Source: JBATTK01 sp049670505 (lineage in GTDB: Bacteria; Bacteroidota; Bacteroidia; Flavobacteriales; Flavobacteriaceae). Taken from it: 19,171 nucleotides of DNA. The first letter of the stretch is position 1. Each line of letters starts with the position of its first letter. The position numbers and the translations under genes were made by a program. The DNA lies in contig JBATTK010000116.1 of the NCBI GenBank assembly GCA_049670505.1, forward strand, positions 1 to 19,171. The letters are read 5' to 3'. The notes beneath the pieces are model-generated. The model had not been told where the DNA came from. It saw nothing but the letters and a program-made list of their open reading frames with translations, and ran no database searches. Positions 1 through 7,032 of this stretch are shown here, one piece after another.

Positions 1-417
1 AGCGAAACCCTTGCTTTGGAGGGAACGATTAACAGTACGATGATTAGTGTAGAAAGCGACAAAGCTTGGGCTTTATCCCAAAAAGCTGGCAAGCAATTTC
101 GAGAATCTTTGAAATTCTCGGAAAAAAATCCGAGAGCATATCTAGGTTTGGGAAAAAGCGATTTCTATAAACCTACTCAATATGGTGGAAGTAAAAAGGT
201 TGAATCTTATCTGAAAAAAGCAATTTCATATTTCAAAGAAGAAGAAGAGTCAGAAAATAAAGGTCCGTCCTGGGGCAAGGATCAGGTATTTTATTTCCTT
301 TCGGCTTTTTATTCCACAAATAACCGCGTTAGGGACGCTAAGTTTTACAACAGTTTGGGATTGAAAGAATTTCCAAAAAATGAGCTCCTACTTGCACAGA
401 AAGAAAAACTGAATTGA
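1..417 (+). CDS. TPR-like conserved protein, 3' end only
   Basis: The reading frame is open from base 1 and stops with TGA at 415-417, so the 5' end lies outside the window. A TTG at 16 is an internal codon rather than a likely start. The 138 visible residues are helical and charged and resemble a TPR-type repeat protein: an ALSQKAGKQFRESLKF helix, then NPRAYLGLGKSDFYKPTQYG and a PSWG motif in the last third. The pattern 'NPRA..LG...FY.P...GG...E..L.KAI ... PSWG' is one I associate with conserved, mostly uncharacterised Bacteroidota proteins. The TonB receptor starts 3 nt downstream, so it is probably the first visible gene of that operon. A truncated relative lies at 4287-4568 on the opposite strand. 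No catalytic residues are apparent. Its function is unknown; a scaffold or interaction role is inference. Confidence 0.7.
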   Translation, partial: SETLALEGTINSTMISVESDKAWALSQKAGKQFRESLKFSEKNPRAYLGLGKSDFYKPTQYGGSKKVESYLKKAISYFKEEEESENKGPSWGKDQVFYFLSAFYSTNNRVRDAKFYNSLGLKEFPKNELLLAQKEKLN

Positions 418-420
418 GAA

Positions 421-2511
421 ATGTTTCGTATACTATTTCTTTTCTTGTTATTCCCTCTCACTCTTTGGAGTCAAATCACTATTAGTGGTGTTGTTAAGAA
501 AGGAAGTAAGCCTGTAGAACTTGCGAACATTTATATTGAAAAAACATTGGAAGGCACTTCTTCCGACAAAGATGGGAACTTCTCTTTTTCTACTGAGTTA
601 AAGGGAAAAGTCATATTGGTCATAAGCAGTTTAGGCCTTGAAACCTCAGAAAAAATTATTGAAATAGGCAATGAACAGGTTTATTTAGAAATTTTCCTAA
701 AAGAAGAAGACAATGAGCTAGATGAAGTTGTTATATATGCGGGTACCTTCGAAGCTAGTGAAAAAAAAGCAGCTACAATACTTCGCCCTCTTGATATTGT
801 AACAAATCCAGCGGCAAATGCCGATGTATTTTCTGCGCTTCAAACACTACCTGGAGTCAGCATCGTAGGAGACCAGACCGGAGTATTCGTAAGGGGCGGA
901 GAGGCAACGGAGACCAAAACATTCATAGACGGTGCGCTAGTTACAAATCCTTTCTTCAGCAGTGTGCCGGAGATTCCCGCTAGAGGTCGCTTTAATCCTT
1001 TTCTATTTCAGGGAACCATTTTTAATACAGGAGGGTATTCCGCTGAGTACGGTCAGGCTTTATCTTCGGTCATACTTTTAAATACAAAGGATCTTCCTAA
1101 AAACGACTTTCTCACCTTTGATCTGAATATTGCAGGTCTAGGTGGTTCGATAACTCGAAAATTATCTGAACGAACTTCGTTTTCCGCTAATCTTAACTAT
1201 ACTAATCTCTCTCCATTATATGAAATTGTACCTCAAAACAGGGAATGGCTCACAGCCCCTAACAACATTGAAGGTATTTTTTTTATTAAACATGAGAACA
1301 AAAACAATGGTATTTTCAAAAACTATGTTCAATACCAAAATGGCAGAATTGGGCTCAACCAGCAAAGCCCGCCAAATGAAGTGGAAGGTCAAGAAATACA
1401 GAATAGAAATGAGAATTTTTTCTTCAATAATTCATTTGAAGGTTACATTGGGAGCAATTGGAAAACCCTAATAACGGCAGCTTTTAGTTATGATGAAGAT
1501 AGGACAGCATTGGGGACCGACATTGTCGGTTCCGAAGAATCTCTAGTACAAAGTAGATTGACTTTGAAGAAAAACATTAGTTCTGGTTTTACTATAAAGA
1601 CTGGGGGTGAAATAAATGTCTCGGATGGAACCTACTCATTTAATGAACTTTCGGCGAACATCAGAAACGCGCTTTCTGTTTTATACTTGGAATCTGATTT
1701 GAGGTTAAGCAAAACAATTTCAGGAAGAATAGGTGCGCGCGGGGAATATAGTTCTGTTTTGGATTCTTGGAATCTCGCACCACGTATTTCTTTATCCAAG
1801 AAGATTGGCAAATGGTCTTCCTTGTCCCTAGCATATGGAAATTTTCGGCAAGTTCCAGAATCAGAAATATTAAGGGAACAAGTTGAAAACATTGATTTTG
1901 AAAGTTCACAGCACATCATATTAAACTATCAATTAAAGTCTGACGGCTATACGCTTAGAGTAGAAGGTTATTTAAAAGACTACACTTCACTGATAAGAGA
2001 ACTTCCAGAAGGTATTTTTGAGAATACAGGTTTTGGTTTTGCCAGAGGCATTGATGTATTTTGGAAAGACGAAAAAACAATACCAAATTTATCGTATTGG
2101 ATTTCTTACTCGTTTTTGGATTCTAAAAGATTATATAGCAATTTTCCTGTCAAGGCCACGCCCTCTTTCGTAGCAGACCATACTGGAAATTTCATTGCCA
2201 ATTACAAAATTAGAGAGAAAGTCAACCTTGGTGCCTCATATACCTACAGTTCCGGTCGTCCTTATATAAATCCGAACAATCCTTCTTTTTTGGAAGATCG
2301 GACACCTGATTATCACAATATTAATTTTAATGGTAGTTTATTAAGTGATTTATTTGGAGATCTTACTATTTTCTATGCTTCTTTAAGAAATCCATTTAAC
2401 TTTAAGCAAGTATTCAATTATCGTTATTCAGATGATGGTTCATCGCGAATTGCGGTTGACCCGGCTAGTGATTGGTCATTCTTTGTTGGAATGGTCATAA
2501 ATATTAATTGA
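421..2511 (+). CDS. TonB-dependent outer-membrane receptor
   Basis: This 696-residue protein has a signal peptide (residues 1-18, MFRILFLFLLFPLTLWSQ). A carboxypeptidase-regulatory-like beta-sandwich follows at about 19-95 (ITISGVVKKGSKPVELANIY... SSDKDGNFSF). Next comes a plug domain at about 110-230, with LQTLPGVSIVGDQTGVFVRG and the GGYSAEYGQALSSVI segment. The rest is a beta-barrel of alternating aromatic strands. It would import a substrate across the outer membrane using TonB-ExbBD energy. At about 700 residues it is nearer siderophore/cobalamin-type receptors than SusC-type glycan receptors, which exceed about 900, and no SusD gene follows. The substrate cannot be read from sequence. 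The ATG starts 3 nt after the TPR-like gene, and the kinase gene starts 16 nt downstream, pointing to one transcript. Confidence 0.9.
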   Translation: MFRILFLFLLFPLTLWSQITISGVVKKGSKPVELANIYIEKTLEGTSSDKDGNFSFSTELKGKVILVISSLGLETSEKIIEIGNEQVYLEIFLKEEDNELDEVVIYAGTFEASEKKAATILRPLDIVTNPAANADVFSALQTLPGVSIVGDQTGVFVRGGEATETKTFIDGALVTNPFFSSVPEIPARGRFNPFLFQGTIFNTGGYSAEYGQALSSVILLNTKDLPKNDFLTFDLNIAGLGGSITRKLSERTSFSANLNYTNLSPLYEIVPQNREWLTAPNNIEGIFFIKHENKNNGIFKNYVQYQNGRIGLNQQSPPNEVEGQEIQNRNENFFFNNSFEGYIGSNWKTLITAAFSYDEDRTALGTDIVGSEESLVQSRLTLKKNISSGFTIKTGGEINVSDGTYSFNELSANIRNALSVLYLESDLRLSKTISGRIGARGEYSSVLDSWNLAPRISLSKKIGKWSSLSLAYGNFRQVPESEILREQVENIDFESSQHIILNYQLKSDGYTLRVEGYLKDYTSLIRELPEGIFENTGFGFARGIDVFWKDEKTIPNLSYWISYSFLDSKRLYSNFPVKATPSFVADHTGNFIANYKIREKVNLGASYTYSSGRPYINPNNPSFLEDRTPDYHNINFNGSLLSDLFGDLTIFYASLRNPFNFKQVFNYRYSDDGSSRIAVDPASDWSFFVGMVININ

Positions 2512-2527
2512 ACAGAATTATCAGACT

Positions 2528-3541
2528 TTGAAAAAAGAAGCTCTATATCATATTATATTCTGGCTCGCCTATCTATTCCTATGGAGTGCTCAAGATGTAA
2601 TTTACTTTAATGACTTTAGTGCTGTATTTAAACTAAACACGTTTACTTTGTTACCACTTTTGGCAATCGTCTACTTTAATCTTTATTTTCTTTTACCCAT
2701 TTTTTTGTTTAAAAAAAAATATACGCTCTACACAGTTTTTTTATGCCTATCCATAGTAATCATTACCATGATATCGGTTACAAACCACTATATATATTTT
2801 AATTTTATCGCAAACAACCTTATTATTGGTGACTTTTTCGTTTCTGCCGAGGGTTATCTTGCCATTCTTACCAAGATTTTTGTTTTAGTTGGTTTTTCAA
2901 TGTCCATTTTTCTACTTAGGGAACGTTACTTTAGGGAAAAAGTCATTGAGGACATAAACAAAAAGCAGCTTGAGGTTGAAATTAAACTTTTAAAAGAACA
3001 AATGAATCCCCATTTTTTATTTAATAGTTTGAACAGTATCTATATGATGTTAGAAAAGGATGCTTTGAAAGGTAAGGAGATGTTACTACGTTTTTCCCAT
3101 ATACTTAGCTATCAATTGTATGAAACTACCGAATCATTTATTCCCCTTGAAAAAGAACTGGAGAATGTCAAAAATTATATGGATATCGAATCTATTAGAC
3201 ATGGAAGTTTAGCCAAAATCCAGATTAATTGTATGGATTATGTAGGAACCCTGAATATTTCGCCTATGCTGCTATTGCCTATTATCGAAAATGCTTTTAA
3301 ACATAGCCCCAGTAGTTCGCCTTATTTTATATCTGTTTTTGTTGGATTGAGCAGTCAGAATCTATTAACTTTAGAGGTGAGGAACAGTATTAGTTCTAAG
3401 TTGGATAAAGAGTATTCCGGTATTGGATTGACCAATGTGAAACGTCGTCTGGAATTGGTATATCCTGAAAAACATGAACTAAGAATTATCCCTTCGGACG
3501 AAAAATTTATTGTAATCTTGAAAATTTGGTTAGATGATTAG
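2528..3541 (+). CDS. LytS-family membrane sensor histidine kinase
   Basis: This 337-residue sensor starts at a TTG (MKKEALYHII...); no in-frame ATG precedes the first membrane helix. Four hydrophobic helices lie at about 7-27, 39-61, 66-91 and 109-130. A coiled linker and the His_kinase (PF06580) block follow: EQMNPHFLFNSLNSIYMML, with phospho-acceptor His162. An N-box-like LLPIIENAFKHS and a GIGLTNVKRRLELVYP G-box complete a HATPase-like C-terminus. There is no periplasmic sensor domain, so signal perception is probably in or near the membrane. Its gene overlaps the downstream LytTR regulator by 8 nt, indicating a cognate pair. Being in a receptor operon suggests, by inference, that it senses the receptor's substrate or transport status and controls this operon. 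Confidence 0.9.
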   Translation: MKKEALYHIIFWLAYLFLWSAQDVIYFNDFSAVFKLNTFTLLPLLAIVYFNLYFLLPIFLFKKKYTLYTVFLCLSIVIITMISVTNHYIYFNFIANNLIIGDFFVSAEGYLAILTKIFVLVGFSMSIFLLRERYFREKVIEDINKKQLEVEIKLLKEQMNPHFLFNSLNSIYMMLEKDALKGKEMLLRFSHILSYQLYETTESFIPLEKELENVKNYMDIESIRHGSLAKIQINCMDYVGTLNISPMLLLPIIENAFKHSPSSSPYFISVFVGLSSQNLLTLEVRNSISSKLDKEYSGIGLTNVKRRLELVYPEKHELRIIPSDEKFIVILKIWLDD

Positions 3542-4244
3542 TTGTGTTGTTGTTGATGACGAACCCCTTGCTACCCAAGGCTTAGAGTCCTATATCAAGC
3601 AAACTCCTTTTTTGAAATTCATTCGTGCTTTCAACTCTACAAGAAAAGCTATTGATTTTTTGCAGAGAACAAAGGTTGATTTGTTGTTGTTGGATATTCA
3701 AATGCCAGAAATCAGTGGGATTGAATTGCTGAAGTCTCTTCACAATCCGCCAAAAGTAATCTTTACCACCGCCTATAGAAAATATGCATTTGAAGGCTTT
3801 CAATTGGATGCGGTTGATTATTTATTAAAACCTATTGATTATAAGCAATTTATAAAATCGATTAATAAGGTTTTAACGTATAGTAACAAAGATGATGACA
3901 AGGAAGCTATCTTTATAAAATGTGATGGAATAATCACCAAAGTTATCATATCTGACATTCTCTATGCCGAAACGGCAAAAGATTATGTTATAATCTACAC
4001 TAATGAAAAAAAATATATGTCGCTTTTCTCTTTGAAACAATTGGAAGTTTTTTTGCCAGCAAACCAGTTTTATCGGGTACATCGCTCATATTTGGTGAAT
4101 CTCAAAAAAGTAGATAAAATAGAAGGCAACCTTTTACACATCGGATCTCATAAAATTGCGTGCAGTAGAACAAGTAAGGATTTGGTAACATCTTTAATTT
4201 TAGGTAATCGATTTATTCAAAGGTCCGGTACGGCACAGGAATGA
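3534..4244 (+). CDS. LytTR-family response regulator
   Basis: This 236-residue regulator has a receiver domain (residues 1-115) with acidic pair Asp8/Asp9, phospho-acceptor Asp54 (LLLLDIQMP), Thr78 and Lys99 (DYLLKP). A LytTR DNA-binding domain follows at about 132-225, with ISDILYAETAKDYVIIY and the typical FYRVHRSYLVNLKKVDKI segment. The ATG lies inside the end of the kinase gene (8-nt overlap), which argues for translational coupling with the upstream LytS partner. LytTR proteins bind direct repeats upstream of targets, but no target is identifiable here because the operon promoter lies outside the window. It is the last gene of the TPR-like/TonB/LytS/LytTR operon and converges on the TPR-like remnant. 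Confidence 0.9.
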   Translation: MISCVVVDDEPLATQGLESYIKQTPFLKFIRAFNSTRKAIDFLQRTKVDLLLLDIQMPEISGIELLKSLHNPPKVIFTTAYRKYAFEGFQLDAVDYLLKPIDYKQFIKSINKVLTYSNKDDDKEAIFIKCDGIITKVIISDILYAETAKDYVIIYTNEKKYMSLFSLKQLEVFLPANQFYRVHRSYLVNLKKVDKIEGNLLHIGSHKIACSRTSKDLVTSLILGNRFIQRSGTAQE

Positions 4245-4286
4245 ATGGGTACAATTAATACCTATTTATATACACTAGGTCCGATT

Positions 4287-4568
4287 CTAATTTATTTGAA
4301 ATAGGTCAAATTCAGATTGAGGATATTCATTTTTAAAAGCTTCGCGAATCTTCATTACTTTTTCCGAATCATCTTTTTGATCGTAGTAATCCATGAGCAA
4401 TAAATAGCTTTCTATTCTTCCCCATGATGGGGCAAAGAAATTTCGTTTTTCTTGCGGAGCAAGATTTATTGCGTTATTAAGGTGCTTTTCAACTATCCTA
4501 CCTCCACCGAATTCTTTTGGAGTATATAAATGTTGGCAGCGATAGCTATGTAGTTTCTTATTTGCCAT
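4287..4568 (-). pseudogene. 5'-truncated TPR-like gene remnant
   Basis: The minus-strand frame ends at 4287 and encodes roughly 93 residues that resemble the C-terminal part of the gene at 1-417. YTPKEFGGGRIVEKHLNNAI matches YKPTQYGGSKKVESYLKKAI (9 of 20 identical), APSWGR matches GPSWGK, and both end in a similar helix (KNEYPQSEFDL versus LKEFPKNELLL). The open frame continues back to 4670, but that stretch reads through a hairpin terminator and a tRNA-like fragment, so it is not ancestral coding sequence. The homology ends near 4568-4580, where the gene was cut. It converges with the LytTR gene (42 nt apart). It probably makes no functional product, although MANKKLH at 4568 could still serve as a start. 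Confidence 0.65.
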
Positions 4569-4593
4569 ATTGAGCTCCCAAGGAAAACCGAAG

Positions 4594-4612
4594 GTAATCC
4601 TGTCGCGATCAC
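4594..4612 (+). other. tRNA 3'-end-like fragment, possible att site
   Basis: The sequence AATCCTGTCGCGATCACT resembles the last part of a tRNA: end of the T-loop, T-stem 3' strand CCTGT, acceptor strand CGCGATC and discriminator A. The rest of the tRNA is missing; upstream sequence belongs to the truncated TPR-like gene. Duplicated tRNA 3' ends of 15-20 bp are the usual scar at the far end of an integrated island. A strong terminator of the kind that follows tRNA genes lies 12 nt downstream. If correct, the integrated segment would lie to the left and the intact tRNA beyond the window's left edge. This is pattern recognition only. Confidence 0.35.
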
Positions 4613-4623
4613 TAATGTTTACG

Positions 4624-4653
4624 AGGCTCCCGGTTTTCGGGAGCCTTTTTTTT
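4624..4653 (+). terminator. Rho-independent terminator
   Basis: A perfect 9-bp stem, AGGCTCCCG / CGGGAGCCT, has a 5-nt loop (GTTTT) and is followed by a run of eight T. This is a textbook intrinsic terminator on the + strand. The nearest intact + gene ends 380 nt upstream (LytTR, 4244), so the terminator may originally have served a tRNA, of which only a 3'-like fragment remains at 4594-4612. It would also stop read-through from the receptor operon. Confidence 0.85.
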
Positions 4654-4670
4654 CTCGTTTGGTACAACAA

Positions 4671-5131
4671 ATCTGTTAAAATTCATATCCCTAAATCAAT
4701 TCCACGGATAACCTCTATGGAAACCTAGGGCATCATTGACATTAGTGTTTTTGGGGGAGTAAAAGTGTCCCGTAAAAGGTAAATTACCAAGTATACTAAA
4801 AGAAACCATGAGTAGGACACAGTAGATTGTTATGCCTCTTGGAAGCTATTTTCAAAGAGCCTATGACCTCATAATTTAAAAGATAAAATAGAAATTAGCG
4901 GAGATAAAGAATTAGGAAGATTAGCAACCGAAATGGTTTCATTTATGGCTTAAAAATGAGTAAGAAAAAAAAATTGAGTTTTATCCTATGAATATCAGGC
5001 CGACTGAAAAAGAAATCGAGGTCCGTATATTAATTTTTAAGGGAAACCTACAGTGGCTAAAACCAATAATAATCCGTGTGGGAGGCCTGCAGCACCTTCA
5101 AATATTTTGGATGGTCACGGATTCTTTTGTT
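4671..5131. other. Gene-poor debris between two operons
   Basis: No intact gene is visible. A short + frame begins at ATG 4831 (MPLGSYFQRAYDLII, then stop). A frame shifted by one base continues with KDKIEISGDKELGRLATEMV up to a stop near 4953, which looks like a broken small gene. Further on, GTGGCTAAAACC near 5053 opens a short frame reading VAKTNNNPCGRPAAPSNILD before an early stop; I cannot assign it. Near 4766-4822 are weak inverted ends (GTGTCC/GGACAC) and a palindrome GGTAAATTACC, perhaps traces of an insertion sequence. The composition fits a decayed insertion hotspot. Confidence 0.4.
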
Positions 5132-6157
5132 TTATTCCTTGAAATTAAAGGTAACCGATTCCATTAGGCCGCCCCTTAACACTTTTAGTTCAAAGGTTTT
5201 TTGCTGTTGGGAGTCTTCAAGTGAAGCTTCCCAGAACTCATTAAGTTCATCAAATGATTTTCTTGTCAAGGCGAAGTCGTTTATGGCAATAATAATATCA
5301 CCGCCAATTACCAACCCCTTCCCATCAATGGAAACCTGTTCAAACCCTCCTTTAAGTCCTGCATAGTCCGCTGGCGAAAAGCGCACTATGGATTCTATCA
5401 AAAGCCCTCCATCAATGGGCACGTTCAATAACCAAGCCTGCTCCTTGTCCAGCAAATAGCCATTTATCCCGGTCCACCTTCTTTTTCCATCCACGACCAT
5501 CATTTTGGCCACATTGGAAGTGGCTGCAAATCCAATACCCTGAAAGCCTCCTGTCTCCGTAATAATATGACTGGAAACTCCTATAACCTCTCCATCCATA
5601 TTGAACATAGGGCCTCCCGAATTTCCTTCGTTTATGGAGGCATCCGTTTGGAAGAACTCACTAATGGTAAAGCCAGAAGTCCTTGTTTTCTGTTCTTCCC
5701 TTCCGCTTATATAGCCCACCGACAACGAATGCTCCAACCCGTAAGGGGCCCCGACAACGATTATTTGTTCACCAATGGAGACCTTATCGGAATCTCCCAT
5801 CTTGGCAACTGAATATTCCTTGGGCATCCACGCAAGCTTGATGAGGGCAAGATCTGCAACAGAGGCAGACCTTATAGCCTTAGCCGGAATTTCTTCTCCA
5901 TTGAGAAACTTGACCTTTATTTTTTCAGCGTCGTTTACAACATGGGCCGCCGTAAGAATATTACCATTATCGGAAATCAACACTCCAGAACCTATGCCAT
6001 CATCCGTTGCAACCTGATGGTCTTGTGTAACCACTCTTGTTTCGGTCTTTATGGTTACCACAGATGGATCTACATTTTTATATAGCGAAGCGATGTCTTG
6101 TGCGCTGGTCGAAAAGACCAAGCCAAGTAAAATCAAAAGGATAAAAATTTGTTTCAT
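5132..6157 (-). CDS. HtrA/DegP-like periplasmic serine protease with PDZ
   Basis: This 341-residue S1C-type trypsin-like protease has a signal peptide (1-20, ending STSAQ). The catalytic triad is readable: His72 (ILTAAHVV), Asp102 (VADLALIKL) and Ser180 (NEGNSGGP). A PDZ-like region covers about 245-335 (GGLLIESIVRFSPADYAGLK ... GGDIIIAINDFALTRKSFDE). With one PDZ and a short linker it is closer in size to DegS than to two-PDZ DegP (about 450 residues), but it has a cleavable signal rather than an evident anchor. Such enzymes degrade or sense misfolded envelope proteins. The gene lies downstream of a LytS/LytTR pair on the same strand, with a 104-bp MITE ending 15 nt before its ATG. The insertion may have changed its expression. 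Confidence 0.9.
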   Translation of the reverse strand: MKQIFILLILLGLVFSTSAQDIASLYKNVDPSVVTIKTETRVVTQDHQVATDDGIGSGVLISDNGNILTAAHVVNDAEKIKVKFLNGEEIPAKAIRSASVADLALIKLAWMPKEYSVAKMGDSDKVSIGEQIIVVGAPYGLEHSLSVGYISGREEQKTRTSGFTISEFFQTDASINEGNSGGPMFNMDGEVIGVSSHIITETGGFQGIGFAATSNVAKMMVVDGKRRWTGINGYLLDKEQAWLLNVPIDGGLLIESIVRFSPADYAGLKGGFEQVSIDGKGLVIGGDIIIAINDFALTRKSFDELNEFWEASLEDSQQQKTFELKVLRGGLMESVTFNFKE

Positions 6158-6172
6158 GTTTTAATTGTATTA

Positions 6173-6276
6173 GAGACTGTTCTGAAATGTGTGGTTAGAA
6201 TTTTTATAGGCCATTTTTGATGTCATTCCAGATGAAATTTTCTAGCATAGCCGTAGCTACGGTATAAAATAGTCTC
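6173..6276. mobile_element. 104-bp MITE with TTA target duplication
   Basis: The terminal inverted repeats are GAGACTGTTCT on the left and GAGACTATTTT on the right end's opposite strand, with 9 of 11 positions identical. TTA is directly repeated at 6170-6172 and 6277-6279, as expected for a 3-bp target duplication. The interior holds a perfect 12-bp palindrome CCGTAGCTACGG (6251-6262) and no coding capacity. GAG-starting ends with a TNA duplication fit the IS1031 group of the IS5 family, so it was probably mobilised by such a transposase; that assignment is from memory. It sits between the LytTR regulator and the protease, and the right-hand TTA is the regulator's stop codon read on the - strand. 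Confidence 0.7.
6251..6262. repeat. Perfect 12-bp palindrome inside the MITE
   Basis: CCGTAGCTACGG is its own reverse complement. On the - strand it lies 15 nt after the stop codon of the LytTR regulator. It could form a cruciform or a weak hairpin, or be a protein-binding site. It lacks a loop and a following T-run, so it is a poor intrinsic terminator. Confidence 0.6.
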
Positions 6277-7032
6277 TTAGTTGATCCACAATTTTAATTT
6301 CGGAGCCTTGGCCTTGCTTACCACTATCTTTTCTTGTGGTTTAGGATCAATATTCAATATTAGTTTTCCATTAAAGTACAATTGGAGATTCTGGATGGCC
6401 TTGCGTTGGACAACATATTGCCTGTTGACCCTAAAAAACTGGTCAGGATCTACCTCGGATTCGATATCTTCGAGCTTCTTGTCCAACAAAAAACCCTTGT
6501 TATTAAAAGTAACCGCCTTTACCAATCCGGCGTCCACTATAAAATAGGCTATCTCCTTTACGGGCAAAGGAATCAATGTGTCCCGCTGCTGCGCCAAATA
6601 GGTGGTCTTGTGGGATTTCTTTTCCGTTTTTAGGAACTTTAGCAATTCTTGTAGTTCCTCCTTTGGGCGGTAAAGTTCCCTGGTTTGCTTGAATTTATGG
6701 ATGGCCTCCCGGAGTTCGCCCTCATCCATAGGTTTTAACAAATAATCAATGCTCCTTAGCTTAAAAGCTTGAATGGCATACTCGTCATAGGCTGTGGTAA
6801 AAATAATCGGAATATCGACCTTTACTTTCTCGAATATCTCGAAAGAGATACCATCCGCCAAATGGATGTCCATGAACACCAATTCTACGGAAGGTCCTTT
6901 TTCAAAAAATCGTATCGAATCCTTAACCGAGTCGATAATTGCTTCAATTTGAATGGAGTCTTCAATTTCGGATAACAGATATTTTAAATTTTCTGCTGCT
7001 GCCTTTTCGTCCTCAATGATTAGAATTTTCAT
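6277..7032 (-). CDS. LytTR-family response regulator
   Basis: I chose the ATG at 7032 (MKILIIEDEKAAAENLKYLL), because it forms an ATGA overlap with the kinase stop codon and begins at the canonical receiver start; a longer frame from 7059 adds nine unlikely residues. From this start, the receiver carries Glu7/Asp8, phospho-acceptor Asp55 (LVFMDIHLADG), Thr79 and Lys100 (DYLLKPMD). A LytTR domain at about 145-245 contains PLPVKEIAYFIVDAGLVKAV and FFRVNRQYVVQRKAIQNL. It is the partner of the upstream LytS-type kinase. Its stop codon TAA coincides with one copy of the MITE target duplication, so the insertion kept the protein intact. Its targets are unknown; the adjacent Spy-like and protease genes are the natural candidates. 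Confidence 0.9.
   Translation of the reverse strand: MKILIIEDEKAAAENLKYLLSEIEDSIQIEAIIDSVKDSIRFFEKGPSVELVFMDIHLADGISFEIFEKVKVDIPIIFTTAYDEYAIQAFKLRSIDYLLKPMDEGELREAIHKFKQTRELYRPKEELQELLKFLKTEKKSHKTTYLAQQRDTLIPLPVKEIAYFIVDAGLVKAVTFNNKGFLLDKKLEDIESEVDPDQFFRVNRQYVVQRKAIQNLQLYFNGKLILNIDPKPQEKIVVSKAKAPKLKLWIN

Noticed and set aside
4569..4670. N-terminal extension of the minus-strand TPR-like frame
   Set aside because: It reads through a perfect intrinsic terminator and a tRNA-like fragment and has no similarity to the left-hand TPR-like gene, so it is accidental open frame.
5076..6017. Several plus-strand frames across the HtrA-like gene
   Set aside because: They are antisense to a protease with complete catalytic motifs and have no protein-like features of their own.
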